Source: Chitinophagaceae bacterium (GTDB lineage: Bacteria; Bacteroidota; Bacteroidia; Chitinophagales; Chitinophagaceae). From it: a DNA stretch of 64,000 nt. Location: contig JAIEMP010000003.1 in the NCBI GenBank assembly GCA_019752045.1, positions 434,001-498,000 on the forward strand, read 5' to 3'. Shown one piece after another: positions 8,088-17,640 of the stretch (position 1 is its first letter; every line of letters starts with the position of its first letter). The notes beneath the pieces are model-generated. The model was not told where the DNA came from. It ran no database searches and saw nothing but the letters and a program-made list of their open reading frames with translations. The position numbers were made by a program, and so were the translations under genes.

Positions 8088-9174
8088 GTGCCGAAGCTAC
8101 AAAAGTTTCCATGGTTAAACCGGGGCCGAATGCTGCGCCAAAAACAGGTGGCTGTTCAGATAAATTTTTTGCATCCATGATTTCTTTCAGTACAAATAAT
8201 ATGGTGGGAGAAGACATGTTGCCATACTCCTTTAATATTTTGTAGCTGGGGTCCGATTCGCCGGTTTGCAGTTGCAGGCTTTTATGAATCGAATCTACAA
8301 TACGTCTTCCACCGGGGTGAATACACCAGCTGCCAATTTCTTCTTTTTTCATGTTGGCATGAGTTAATGCACGCATCACCAACGGTTCAAAATCTTCTTC
8401 AATTAAATCAGGAATATATCCGCTGAGTGTCATTAAAAACCCGGTGCTGGAAAGTTCCCATGCCATATCTCTTTTTCCTTTGGGTACAATCTCACTGTAA
8501 AAACTATTCAGATAAAGACCATCATGTGCATCATCATCATGTACAACCAAAGCTGCAGCGCTGCCATCAGCAAAGAGTAAGGTAGAAGCAATATTATCAG
8601 GACTTGGATCTTTTTGAAAATGCAGCGTGCAGAGTTCTGTGCATACAATCATCACTTTGGCATTTCGCTCGGTTTTGCAGATCGCATCAGCCAGCTTTAA
8701 TCCATGTATGGCTGCATAGCAACCCATAAAGTTGATGGAAGTACGAAAAATATTTTTCGGCAGGTCCATCATATCCATCACCATCAAATCAAGACCCGGC
8801 GCACTCATACCTGTACAACTGACAGTGATCAGATGTGTGATTTCTTTGCCGTGAATATTTCCTTCAATGCAGTTACGGATGGCATCAACCGATAACGGTG
8901 CTGCATAGCGGTTATACCAGCTCATACGGGTTTCAATGTTCGGAAACGGTTCCAGGTTTTCGCTGTGCGGATAAAATTTCCACTCATCCATTTGATGGCT
9001 GTAATCGGGAACAACTGAATAACGTGTTTCAATTTGACTTTGACTGTACAAAAATTTCAACTTTCGGTTTTCAACCGCATCCAGTGCATACACATGCTGC
9101 ATAAAGTTGAGAATATCTTTCTGTGCATGTTTAAATGCAGGAACAGCGGTGCCTATGGATATAATCTTACTCAA
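8080..9174 (-). CDS. Type III polyketide synthase (chalcone/alkylresorcinol synthase family)
   Basis: This homodimeric ketosynthase of 364 residues extends an acyl-CoA starter with malonyl-CoA and cyclises the chain without a carrier protein. The catalytic triad is intact: Cys152 in NFMGCYAAIHGL, His286 in IHPGGRR and Asn319 in EYGNMSSP. The thiolase-fold motifs VSCTGMSAPG and LLFADGSAAALV are in place, and the C-terminal GAAFGPGLTMET segment is typical. It lies second in the operon, overlapping UbiA and the methyltransferase by 8 bases each. The starter unit and product (resorcinol, pyrone or naphthalene) cannot be decided from sequence alone. Confidence 0.92.
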   Translation of the reverse strand: MSKIISIGTAVPAFKHAQKDILNFMQHVYALDAVENRKLKFLYSQSQIETRYSVVPDYSHQMDEWKFYPHSENLEPFPNIETRMSWYNRYAAPLSVDAIRNCIEGNIHGKEITHLITVSCTGMSAPGLDLMVMDMMDLPKNIFRTSINFMGCYAAIHGLKLADAICKTERNAKVMIVCTELCTLHFQKDPSPDNIASTLLFADGSAAALVVHDDDAHDGLYLNSFYSEIVPKGKRDMAWELSSTGFLMTLSGYIPDLIEEDFEPLVMRALTHANMKKEEIGSWCIHPGGRRIVDSIHKSLQLQTGESDPSYKILKEYGNMSSPTILFVLKEIMDAKNLSEQPPVFGAAFGPGLTMETFVASAHA

Positions 9175-10030
9175 AATGATTCATCATTAAAACGGTGATA
9201 AAAGCTGCATTGGTGCAGGTGCTTGCCAATAGATTCATTCGCATGGTATTCACAAAGTCGGCAGCGGTTTCTGTTTTCCACACTTTTGCTGCCCACCAAA
9301 AGAAATAAACGAGAATGGGCAGAAAAAAGATGAGCAAAACAAAGAATTGTTGAAACATTAACGATGAAAAAAACACAGCGGTGAGTACAGCCATTGCCAG
9401 AGAATAAATGCCTGCACAGAATAAGAACGTTTTTTTATAGCCCAGTTTATAGCTGATGGTTTCAACACCATCCTCTTTATCTGTTTTGTGCTGATAAATT
9501 TGAGTAAGCGGATAAAAACCGCCGATTAATAAACTGGCTGCAATCATTGCTAACAGAGGCATGCTTGTTTTTAATCCTTCATGACTTCCATGATACACCA
9601 TCCAGTAAACAAGGCCACCCTGAAAAGTAATGACGGTGAGATAACCAAGCAGCGGATATTTTTTTAAACGGACGCCACGATAACTGTACAGTCTGGACCC
9701 GGTAATATAAATCAATGTGCCTAATGCAAACCATGGACTGATGAATACACTCAGTATAACCGCCAGCAGATCCATTATCACCGTTACATAAAATAGTTGT
9801 TTGGTTGGTTGTAATGGATTTTTTAAACCACCAATAGGAGAGCTGTCTCTATCCATATAACTGTTGTATCCGTTACTGGCAGGATAAACCAGCAGATGTA
9901 AAATGATAAATATCAGAATAGCTCTTGCCCAGTTGATGTGTACCAGTTGGGTTAATGCAAACCAATACACAGGCATTAAGAAAAATGAAAAATGAAATCG
10001 CAGTAATTGTATTGTACTTTTTTTAATCAT
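9167..10030 (-). CDS. UbiA family prenyltransferase
   Basis: This integral membrane enzyme of 287 residues with about eight to nine helices transfers a prenyl group to an aromatic or similar acceptor. The first Asp-rich motif is NGYNSYMDRD (residues 53-62) and the second is KTDKEDGVET with Asp183 and Asp186; both bind Mg-diphosphate. The first gene of the operon, it overlaps the polyketide synthase gene. The 108-base spacer upstream gives no convincing promoter match. Its position next to a type III PKS makes the polyketide the likely acceptor, giving a meroterpenoid or prenylated quinone; that is inference. Confidence 0.88.
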   Translation of the reverse strand: MIKKSTIQLLRFHFSFFLMPVYWFALTQLVHINWARAILIFIILHLLVYPASNGYNSYMDRDSSPIGGLKNPLQPTKQLFYVTVIMDLLAVILSVFISPWFALGTLIYITGSRLYSYRGVRLKKYPLLGYLTVITFQGGLVYWMVYHGSHEGLKTSMPLLAMIAASLLIGGFYPLTQIYQHKTDKEDGVETISYKLGYKKTFLFCAGIYSLAMAVLTAVFFSSLMFQQFFVLLIFFLPILVYFFWWAAKVWKTETAADFVNTMRMNLLASTCTNAAFITVLMMNHFE

Positions 10031-10138
10031 GAAGCAAGGGCTCTTTTTAACCGGCTTTCAATATCGGTTATTTTTCATTAACAGAATCATGCTGATGAAT
10101 GAAACAGTACAATATGGTACACAAACAATACATACCGG

Positions 10139-10879
10139 TTAATACTGATAGAGCAATACCAGTCCGCCGGATTGTTGTTGATAGTAAGGAAGGATCATCC
10201 ATGCTGTTCCCTTCTTTGCTGTAAATTTCTGTTTTATTTTAGGGTAGATCCAGTATGCTGCCTGCACAGAGAGGATGCCCACACCAGCGCCTGCCAGTAC
10301 ATCACTCAGCCAGTGTTTGTTATTATACATCCGCAGATAACCCGTTGTAGCTGCAACCGCATAGCCGGCAATACCATACCATGGTGAACGGTGTTTATAC
10401 TCCAACCGTAAAAATTCTGCAGCAACAAAAGCACTGCTGGTATGTCCTGATGGGAACGACAATCGGTTTGAACTGTCGGGACGTAATTCTTTTGTAAGAT
10501 TTTTTGTTGATACAACAAATGCTGTTGATACCAGCATGCTGATGCCATACAGAAAACTACGATCAACAAAATTGTGTTTGCCTTTAACGCCTGCGATATT
10601 TAAACCATACACAGCAACAGCGGGAGCAAACACAGTATAATCATCTAAATGAAATGGTTGGTGCGGATTGTTTACCCAAACGGCTTGCTTTACATTTTGG
10701 TTGAGTTTGATCAGTGCCGGATTTTTCAACGCTACAAATCCATAAACGATCATGGTTGATGGAATGATGTAAGCAGCAGGTTTTATTGTAAACGGGTTGG
10801 AAGGAGATGCAGTATCAACCTGTGCTGATGCAGAAAGCATAACACTGAATAACATCAAATGAATAAGCCGTAACAGCAT
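10139..10879 (-). CDS. PAP2 family phosphatase with signal peptide
   Basis: This 246-residue protein begins with a cleavable signal peptide (LIHLMLFSVMLSASAQ). The acid-phosphatase signature is complete: KELRPDSSNRLSFPSGHTSSAF near residue 130-150 and YLRMYNNKHWLSDVLAG near 180-195. Members dephosphorylate lipid phosphates or prenyl diphosphates on the outer face of the inner membrane, or act as acid phosphatases. It lies 108 bases upstream of UbiA on the same strand and could serve prenyl-phosphate metabolism, but that is only suggested by position. TATCTTCG at its 5' end could be a -7 box placed right after the pdhC terminator. Confidence 0.87.
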   Translation of the reverse strand: MLLRLIHLMLFSVMLSASAQVDTASPSNPFTIKPAAYIIPSTMIVYGFVALKNPALIKLNQNVKQAVWVNNPHQPFHLDDYTVFAPAVAVYGLNIAGVKGKHNFVDRSFLYGISMLVSTAFVVSTKNLTKELRPDSSNRLSFPSGHTSSAFVAAEFLRLEYKHRSPWYGIAGYAVAATTGYLRMYNNKHWLSDVLAGAGVGILSVQAAYWIYPKIKQKFTAKKGTAWMILPYYQQQSGGLVLLYQY

Positions 10880-10897
10880 GGAACGAAGATAGTATCT

Positions 10898-10931
10898 AAA
10901 AAAGAAGAACCCGTTAACAGGTAACGGGTTC
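10898..10931 (-). terminator. Terminator of the pyruvate dehydrogenase E2 gene
   Basis: A 10-bp stem, GAACCCGTTA with its complement, and a 5-base loop are followed on the minus strand by TTCTTTTTT. It lies 27 bases past the pdhC stop codon and just upstream of the PAP2 gene. Confidence 0.88.
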
Positions 10932-10957
10932 TTTCATTATTTAAAGTGTTTGTTGAT

Positions 10958-12610
10958 TTAAACCAGCATCGTTACCGGATTCTCAATAAACTTCTTGAGT
11001 GTTTGTAAAAAGCTTGCACCAACTGCACCATCAACACTGCGGTGATCGCAGCTCAGGGTTACTTTCATTACATTGGTTGTTCCAAAGCTTCCATCAGCTT
11101 TCTTAATTACAATTTCTTTAATACGGCCCACCGCAAGAATACAACTGTCAGGAGGATTGATGATGGCAGTGAAATCTTCAATATCCATCATACCCAAGTT
11201 TGAAATGGTAAATGTATTACCTGTAAATTCCTGCGGTTGAAGTTTGCCTGTTCTTGCTTTATCGTACAGTCCATTTGCTTCAGCAGCAATCTGACTTAAA
11301 CTTTTTTGATCTGCAAATTTAAACACCGGTACAATCAATCCCTGATCAACTGCAACAGCACTGCCAATATGTATATGATTGTAAGTGCGGATGAATTCGC
11401 CCATCCAGCTGCTGTTTACTGCAGGATGTTTACGCAATGCCATTGCACATGCTTTGATCATCATATCCTGAAAACTGATCTTTACCGGACTGATTGCATT
11501 CATTTGAGCACGGGCCGCCATGGCATTATCCATGTTCAACTCCATTTTCAAATAAAAATGCGGAGCTGTAAACATGCTTTCGCCCAAACGACGTGCAATG
11601 GTTTTACGCATACTGCCATTGGGTGTATCAACAAATCCTTCACCTGCACCGGGTACAAAAGTGCTGAGCGTAGTCGAAGCATTTTTGTTTGCAGTACTGA
11701 GCGTAGTAGAAGTGCTTGCTGCAGCCGGTTTGAAATTATCAACATCAGCTTTTACAATACGGCCACCATCGCCACTGCCTTGTACAGCATGTAAATCAAT
11801 TCCTTTTTCAGCTGCAATTTTCTTTGCAAGTGGTGATGCTTTCAACCTGCCGTTAGAACCTGCTTCGGTTGAAGAAGTATTTGTAGTTGTTGTTGGAGCA
11901 CTTGCAGCAACTTCAGAATTGCTTGCTGCCTGTTGCTTTGCAGCTGCCGGAGGTCCCGGATTTTTTAATGCACTCAACAAACCGCTGATATCTGTACCTG
12001 CTTTACCAATAATTGCAATGACATCATTCACTTTTGCAGCAGTACCTGCTTCAACACCGGTATACAATAATGTGCCATCCACATAGGGAATCACTTCCAT
12101 GGTGGCTTTATCCGTTTCTACATCAGCCAGACTTTCATCTGCCTTCACAGCATCACCGGTTTTTTTGCTCCAGGCAATAATTTTTCCTTCCGTCATGGTA
12201 TCGCTCAGCAATGGCATGCGGATAACTGTAACAGCTAAATTTTTTGCCAAGCTTTCTGCATCAGCACCCGGAGCTACGCTGGTTGCAGCAGGTTGTGCTG
12301 CTGCTGTTTCGGTTGCTGCTGCTGCAGGAGCAGGGGCCGAAGCGCCATCCAGCAGATTCTTATAGTCTTCCCCTTCTTTACCAACAATGGCAATAATTTC
12401 ATTGATCTGTGCGGCTTTACCCTCGGGCACGCCAATGTATAATAAAGTGCCGTCTGCATAACCCACTACTTCCATGGTCGCCTTATCGGTTTCCACATCT
12501 GCCAGCACATCATCACTTTTTACTTTATCGCCAACCTGCTTGTTCCATTTCACTATTTTACCTTCGGTCATGGTATCACTCAGCAGCGGCATACGAATAA
12601 CTTCAGCCAT
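10958..12610 (-). CDS. pdhC: Dihydrolipoamide acetyltransferase, E2 of pyruvate dehydrogenase
   Basis: E2 forms the core of the pyruvate dehydrogenase complex and transfers the acetyl group from lipoamide to CoA. Domains in order: two lipoyl domains, each with the DVETDKATMEV lipoylation site (lysines near residues 44 and 170), Ala/Thr-rich linkers, an E1/E3-binding domain (KASPLAKKIAAEKGIDL), and the catalytic domain ending in LSCDHRSVDGAVGA with the active His. Length 550 aa is normal for a two-lipoyl E2. The linker before the catalytic domain contains a tandem repeat encoding ASTTLST twice. No E1 or E3 gene is adjacent; the gene ends at its own terminator. Confidence 0.95.
   Translation of the reverse strand: MAEVIRMPLLSDTMTEGKIVKWNKQVGDKVKSDDVLADVETDKATMEVVGYADGTLLYIGVPEGKAAQINEIIAIVGKEGEDYKNLLDGASAPAPAAAATETAAAQPAATSVAPGADAESLAKNLAVTVIRMPLLSDTMTEGKIIAWSKKTGDAVKADESLADVETDKATMEVIPYVDGTLLYTGVEAGTAAKVNDVIAIIGKAGTDISGLLSALKNPGPPAAAKQQAASNSEVAASAPTTTTNTSSTEAGSNGRLKASPLAKKIAAEKGIDLHAVQGSGDGGRIVKADVDNFKPAAASTSTTLSTANKNASTTLSTFVPGAGEGFVDTPNGSMRKTIARRLGESMFTAPHFYLKMELNMDNAMAARAQMNAISPVKISFQDMMIKACAMALRKHPAVNSSWMGEFIRTYNHIHIGSAVAVDQGLIVPVFKFADQKSLSQIAAEANGLYDKARTGKLQPQEFTGNTFTISNLGMMDIEDFTAIINPPDSCILAVGRIKEIVIKKADGSFGTTNVMKVTLSCDHRSVDGAVGASFLQTLKKFIENPVTMLV
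11664..11712. repeat. Two copies of CTTCGACTACGCTCAG inside pdhC
   Basis: Read in the sense direction of pdhC, CTTC(G/T)ACTACGCTCAG occurs at 11697-11712 and 11664-11679, exactly 33 bases apart and therefore in the same frame. They encode part of the flexible linker (ASTTLST twice). Confidence 0.7.
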
Positions 12611-12853
12611 ATGTTCAGTTTTTTGAGTCGTAATAAGGGCGTGAAATTAAGGCAAAATAGGGAAATAAGAACCAATCCTTCCATTGCTGCTGCGCCGCCT
12701 GTTATTTTGTGCTGCAGAGAGTGCTTAGAGTGATTGTTTTTTGATGGATGGGTGTCTGTTATTTGTAAGATTTGACAAATCTTTTTATGAAAAATGGCAT
12801 TGAATATGCAACAGTTTCTTTGCTTTGTATGTCAAACTAAAAAATACCTTCTC

Positions 12854-13300
12854 ATGAAACTGTTCCTTACACCTCTTTTTGTTTTGCTGATGATTTCCTG
12901 TACTCCTGAAAAAGAAGTACCCGATACAGCGTTAACAGGCACCTGGCATTTAACAAAAATGGTACGAAAAAGTACAGGCGAAGTAGTGCTGCCTCCTGCG
13001 GGGGCTTTTAAAAACGTATCGCTCACATTTCTTGCCAACGGACAGTTTTACGGCAACACATTGTATAATCTTTTCAGTGAAGGACGATACCGGACAAATG
13101 AAAACAACAACCTGATCTTTGTGAGTTTTGCTTCAACCAAAGTAATGGAAGATGAATGGGGTATTCAGTTTACATCGGTACTCCGCAGTTGCGATTTACA
13201 ATCCATTGCACCTTGTAAACAGCCAACATACAGCATCAGTGGAAAAACAATGACCATTCAATCTGTGATGGATGTGGATTTAATTATGACGAAGCAGTAA
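12854..13300 (+). CDS. Lipoprotein, lipocalin-like
   Basis: The 148-residue product starts with a lipoprotein signal (MKLFLTPLFVLLMISC, lipobox ending at Cys16). The mature part resembles small lipocalin-like lipoproteins of Bacteroidota: LTGTWHLTKM at the start, then alternating strands (VSLTFLANGQFYG, YSISGKTMTI). I chose the ATG at 12854 because it gives a proper signal peptide; an in-frame ATG at 12794 would bury it. It is monocistronic and convergent with dnaX, 4 bases apart. The ligand is unknown. Confidence 0.72.
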   Translation: MKLFLTPLFVLLMISCTPEKEVPDTALTGTWHLTKMVRKSTGEVVLPPAGAFKNVSLTFLANGQFYGNTLYNLFSEGRYRTNENNNLIFVSFASTKVMEDEWGIQFTSVLRSCDLQSIAPCKQPTYSISGKTMTIQSVMDVDLIMTKQ

Positions 13301-13304
13301 CGGA

Positions 13305-15101
13305 TTAATAATCCAGTTCCATATTCAACCGGTCTTTTAATTCTTTTACGAGAGGATATTTTTCTGCCATCCGCATAAACTGTTCTTTGGTGGAGAGCGG
13401 ACGGTCAACCGGATTGTTTTCTTCCGGTGCTTCAATCAGTTCAACATGAATATTAATGGCAGGGTTGAAAAAGAATTGCTGCACATGTTCCAGCAACTGC
13501 ATTTTTTCCTGTTTCAGAAAACCAAGCTGAATATTGCCGGTGCAGATGACTTCAAACATCTCTTCATTCTTCATTCTGCATTCCATCATTTCAAAATTAG
13601 AAGCAACAGAATGTTTGCTGGATGTTTTCAGTTTCAGTAAGTATTCCTGCCAGGCAACTTTTAATTGTTCTTCATCTAAAGGTTTTGCCTGATTGATGTT
13701 GAGATTGTTATCGTCTGCAATTTTCTGACGAATTTTTGATAGTCCACCTCTTACACCACTTGTGGTTGGTACAGTTTGCACAGGATGATTAACGTGGCTG
13801 GCTGTACTGCTTTCTGTTTTGGGATTTGAAATTTGAGTTTTATAATTTTTCTTCTGCTCTTCAACCATTAACCTTGCTTCGCCTGTTCCTTGTACCTTGT
13901 TCTTTGTGCCTTCCGTTTTCTCTTTTACTTCCAGAGGTTTCAATGCCCTGAACTGAACAGCTTTTACTTTATCCGTTACTTTTTTTTTATCAGTTGATAA
14001 ATCAATGGCCTGTTGCAGGTAGGTAAGTTTAATCAACGCCAGCTCAACATGTAAACGTTTGTTGCGTGCCTGTTTGTAATTAATCTCAGCTTCATTCAAT
14101 ACATTCAATGCGCTGATGATATAGGAAGCAGATGTTTTTTTAGCAGCTGCAATGTATTTGTCTTTAAAACTCTCTACTACTTCTAACAGGTTGGCAACTT
14201 TTTCATCTTTGCAAACGAGTAAATTCCTGAAAAACTCAGCCATGGCATTCAGCACCATATCACCTTCAAATCCTTTACGGTTAATATCATCAAACAGCAG
14301 CATGGCATCGGCCAATTGCTGTTGCTGCATGGCATCTAACAGTTTAAAGAAATAATCGGCATCGAGAATATTGAGATGTTCTAATGTATTCTGGTAAGTC
14401 AGTTCGCCATTAGTAAAACTTACAATCTTATCCATGATGCTGAGTGCATCACGCATGCAACCTTCACTCTTTTGTGCAATCACCTGTAAGGCCGGTTTCT
14501 CCGCTTTGATTTCTTCTTTTTCAACGATCTCCTGCAAATGATCAACCGTATCGTTGGTGGTGATGCGTTTGAAATCGAAGATCTGGCAACGGCTTAAAAT
14601 GGTGGGCAGAATTTTATGTTTCTCCGTAGTTGCTAAAATAAAAATAGCATAGGAGGGAGGCTCTTCCAGTGTTTTTAAAAATGCATTGAAGGCACTGGAG
14701 CTGAGCATGTGTACCTCATCAATAATGTACACTTTGTATTTCCCCATCTGTGGTGCAAAACGAACCTGCTCAATCAATGAGCGGATATCATCTACCGAAT
14801 TGTTACTGGCCGCATCGAGTTCATGAATGTTAAGCGATGTGCCTTCGTTAAACGTACGGCAGCTAACACATTTATCACATGCCTCACCGTTGGGTTGAAC
14901 CGCTTCGCAGTTGATGGTCTTTGCCAAAATACGTGCACAGGTGGTTTTGCCCACGCCACGTGGACCGCAAAATAAAAACGCATGCGCCAGCTGGTTGTGG
15001 CTGATGGCGTTTTTAAGTGTGGTGGTAATATGCGATTGACCCACTACTGTATCAAAAGTTTGGGGTCTGTACTTGCGTGCCGAAACAATGAATTTATCCA
15101 T
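13305..15101 (-). CDS. dnaX: DNA polymerase III subunits gamma and tau
   Basis: DnaX is the clamp-loader ATPase of the replisome. Visible are Walker A GPRGVGKTT (Lys52), the zinc module with Cys65, Cys75, Cys78 and Cys81, Walker B DEVHML, and sensor-1/arginine-finger ATTEKHKILPTILSRCQ. Domain III ends near residue 365, followed by a Lys-rich linker and a tau-specific C-terminal domain that would contact polymerase and helicase. Nine A residues (codons 372-374) lie exactly at the domain III/linker border; slippage in either direction meets a stop within about three codons and would give a gamma-like protein of 374-377 residues. Part of the linker (KNKVQGTGEARLM) looks repeat-derived. Length is 598 aa. 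Confidence 0.95.
   Translation of the reverse strand: MDKFIVSARKYRPQTFDTVVGQSHITTTLKNAISHNQLAHAFLFCGPRGVGKTTCARILAKTINCEAVQPNGEACDKCVSCRTFNEGTSLNIHELDAASNNSVDDIRSLIEQVRFAPQMGKYKVYIIDEVHMLSSSAFNAFLKTLEEPPSYAIFILATTEKHKILPTILSRCQIFDFKRITTNDTVDHLQEIVEKEEIKAEKPALQVIAQKSEGCMRDALSIMDKIVSFTNGELTYQNTLEHLNILDADYFFKLLDAMQQQQLADAMLLFDDINRKGFEGDMVLNAMAEFFRNLLVCKDEKVANLLEVVESFKDKYIAAAKKTSASYIISALNVLNEAEINYKQARNKRLHVELALIKLTYLQQAIDLSTDKKKVTDKVKAVQFRALKPLEVKEKTEGTKNKVQGTGEARLMVEEQKKNYKTQISNPKTESSTASHVNHPVQTVPTTSGVRGGLSKIRQKIADDNNLNINQAKPLDEEQLKVAWQEYLLKLKTSSKHSVASNFEMMECRMKNEEMFEVICTGNIQLGFLKQEKMQLLEHVQQFFFNPAINIHVELIEAPEENNPVDRPLSTKEQFMRMAEKYPLVKELKDRLNMELDY
13980..13988 (-). other. A9 slippage tract in dnaX
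   Basis: Nine consecutive A residues on the coding strand make codons 372-374 (Lys-Lys-Lys). One extra A gives Ser-Asn-Gly-stop; one fewer A gives an immediate TAA. Thermus dnaX uses an A9 run for transcriptional slippage to make gamma. A similar role here is inferred. Confidence 0.6.
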
Positions 15102-15258
15102 AACTGCGGGTGCAATTTACTATTTAGGTAAATATCCCGTGAATAAGAATACTAACACAACTCCGGAGATTTTTTTGTGCTGTTTATTGGATGTATAACT
15201 GCAACAATACCGTTTCATGTTTCATGCACGAACTATTGGTTCCGTACGTATGATATTT

Positions 15259-15289
15259 TTTGCTCTTTAACCTGCCTATATTATATTCG
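15259..15289 (+). promoter_or_regulatory. Promoter of the M48 peptidase gene
   Basis: TTTG, 19 bases and TATATTCG fit the Bacteroidota promoter with the TAnnTTCG variant. The -7 box ends 16 bases before the ATG at 15306. Confidence 0.6.
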
Positions 15290-15305
15290 AACTATAAAAT
15301 AAACC

Positions 15306-17432
15306 ATGAACCAACCACCCCCCTTGTACCCAGTAAATCCTGCAGGAGTTAGTGATTCAGTAACGGAACCTTCGGCCTCATTTAAGAGGGAAGTAAAGAA
15401 AGTAATGACTTCCATCTTTCTTTTTTTTGCTGTGTATATTATTATCATGTTGCTGGCAGTAGCATTAGCTATTGGCTGTGTAATGTTAGGCTGGGGAGTT
15501 ATTACCGCCTCTACTCATTTACTTATCATTATTGCAGGAGCAGGTATTATGAGTATTGGGTTGATGGTTGTAATCTTCCTCATCAAGTTTATTTTTTCAA
15601 TTAAGAAAGTAGATGAAGGAGGAATGCTGACTGTTTCAGAAGGCGATCAACCGGAGTTATTTGCGTTCATAAGGCAGCTTACAGAAGATACCCAAACCCA
15701 TTTCCCTAAAAAAATTGTGCTCTCACCCGAAGTAAATGCATCTGTTTTTTATAATGACAGTTTCTGGAGCATGTTCTTTCCTGTAAAAAAGAATTTAATG
15801 ATAGGGCTTGGATTGGTGAATACAGTTACACTCAGTGAATTTAAAGCTGTAATGGCACATGAATTCGGTCATTTTTCACAACGCAGTATGAAGCTTGGAA
15901 GCTTTGTATACAATGTAAATAAAGCTGTTTACAATATGTTGTATGAAAATAATGACTTTGGAAAATTTCTGCATACATGGGGTAACCTTCACTGGGCAAT
16001 CGGCATTTTTGTCTGGATCACTGTTCAAATAATCAAGGGAATTCAATCTGTTTTACAAGGCATGTACAGTTTCATTAATAAAAATTACATGAGCCTGTCC
16101 CGTGAAATGGAATTTCATGCCGATGCTGTTGCAGCAAGTGTCAGCGGCGGTAATAACCTTGCAAGCGCATTAAAAAAACTGGAGATCAGTGATGCCTGTT
16201 AAAATTCAGTTATACAAAAAGCCGATGTATGGTTGAATAACAAACAGGTTTTTGAAAATATTTACGGCAATCATAAAGTAGTCATGCATCAATATGCAGT
16301 TGATTATAATTTGCCTCTGCAGAACGGGGTTCCGTTAGTAAGCGATGAGTTTATAAAGCGTTTTCAATTAAGCAAACTCAATATTAAAAATCAATGGGCT
16401 TCACATCCTGCAACTGAAGACCGTGAGAAGAGATTGGATGAATTGGGTATACATGCAGAAACAGATGAGCGTTCTGCCTGGGTTCTGTTTTCAAATCCGG
16501 AAAAATTGCAGCAACAATTATCTCAGATCATCTATGTGGCTGTACCTGAAGAAATGAAAGAGCAAATAATTGATGAGCAGGTATTCAGAGATAAATATGT
16601 CAATGAAATAAAACTATATCGCTTGCCGGCTGAGTATAACGGTTATTATGATGACAAGCGGATTAACAATGTTGACCTTGAGACACTAACTGCAAAACCA
16701 TATGATGAAGCAATCTGTAAGGAGAAATTTAATACTTTGTTCAGCGATGAAAAAGTAGGGTTGGGGAAACTATTACTCGCAAATGAATCTGACGCAGGTT
16801 TGTTGCAGGCCATCACAGATGGCGGCATTGATACAAAGACTTTTGATTATGATGGTGTTAAGTATGAGAAGAGAGAAGCTGTTGATGTTCTCGCCAAGTT
16901 AAAAATAGAGATTGAACAACAGAAAAAGCAAGAGCAAAGTGATGAGGAAGAAATCATGTCGTTCTTTTTTAAAGCGGCAAAGATGAACAGCGATGCAGAG
17001 TTTGAAATATTAAAGCAATTGTATGTGGCACATTTTGAGAAAAGAAACAGAGCTGATAAACATTATGAAACTGCACAACTGGTTGTAAATACGCTTTCGC
17101 CTTTGTTACAAGGTCAGCAGGTAAGTATTGAAGCTGCAGAAAAAATGGCATCTGAACTAAGGAAGGTAAGTACTGAATTAAAGCTCCAGTTCGGTTATTG
17201 GTTTGATAACGGATTTTTTGATGCGAATGCTGCGTTAAAAGAGAAAGTAGCTCATTTTATGAATGCACAATATCAATATTTCGCCGGCGACAGTTTTATT
17301 GACTTTGAGTTATCGGCAATTCATAAACTGGTAAATGATGTTATTGATGAGTTAGCAGTAGTACAGTTCAAAAGTTTTAAAAACATTCTCGAATATCAAT
17401 ACAAGCTGTATTTAAATGTTGCAGCTGCTTAA
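15306..17432 (+). pseudogene. M48 family metallopeptidase gene interrupted by an in-frame TAA
   Basis: The first 298 codons encode two N-terminal membrane helices (residues 37-60 and 72-100) and a complete M48 zinc site: His185-Glu186-x-x-His189 in AHEFGHFSQ, and Glu269-x-x-x-Asp273 in EFHAD. Codon 299 at 16200-16202 is TAA. Reading on in the same frame gives NSVIQKADVWLNNKQVFENIYG and a further 400 codons without a stop, so the two parts are one gene of about 708 codons split by a nonsense change (TAT or TAC to TAA is the simplest). The second part has no good start of its own. The first part alone keeps all catalytic residues and could still be a short active protease. A sequencing error cannot be excluded. 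Confidence 0.85.
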
Positions 17433-17640
17433 GCTTTTAAACACCAAACGCCGGTTTTAGTTCAATAAAAGTGGGTATTCAAAATCAACTGAGCTGATTT
17501 TTTCTTTTATAAGTAACATCAAAATTGCAGTACATTTAGACAGGTGGCGGGTTTTAAAATCTGATCATTCAGTTGTCAGGTGATTTGTTATAACCTGTTC
17601 TGTATTTCTTTACTTCGGAAATATGTATAATTACTTCGTT

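Noticed and set aside
16200-16202. TAA in the M48 gene as a recoding or selenocysteine-like event
   Set aside because: Selenocysteine uses TGA and pyrrolysine TAG, so TAA fits a nonsense change or an error better.
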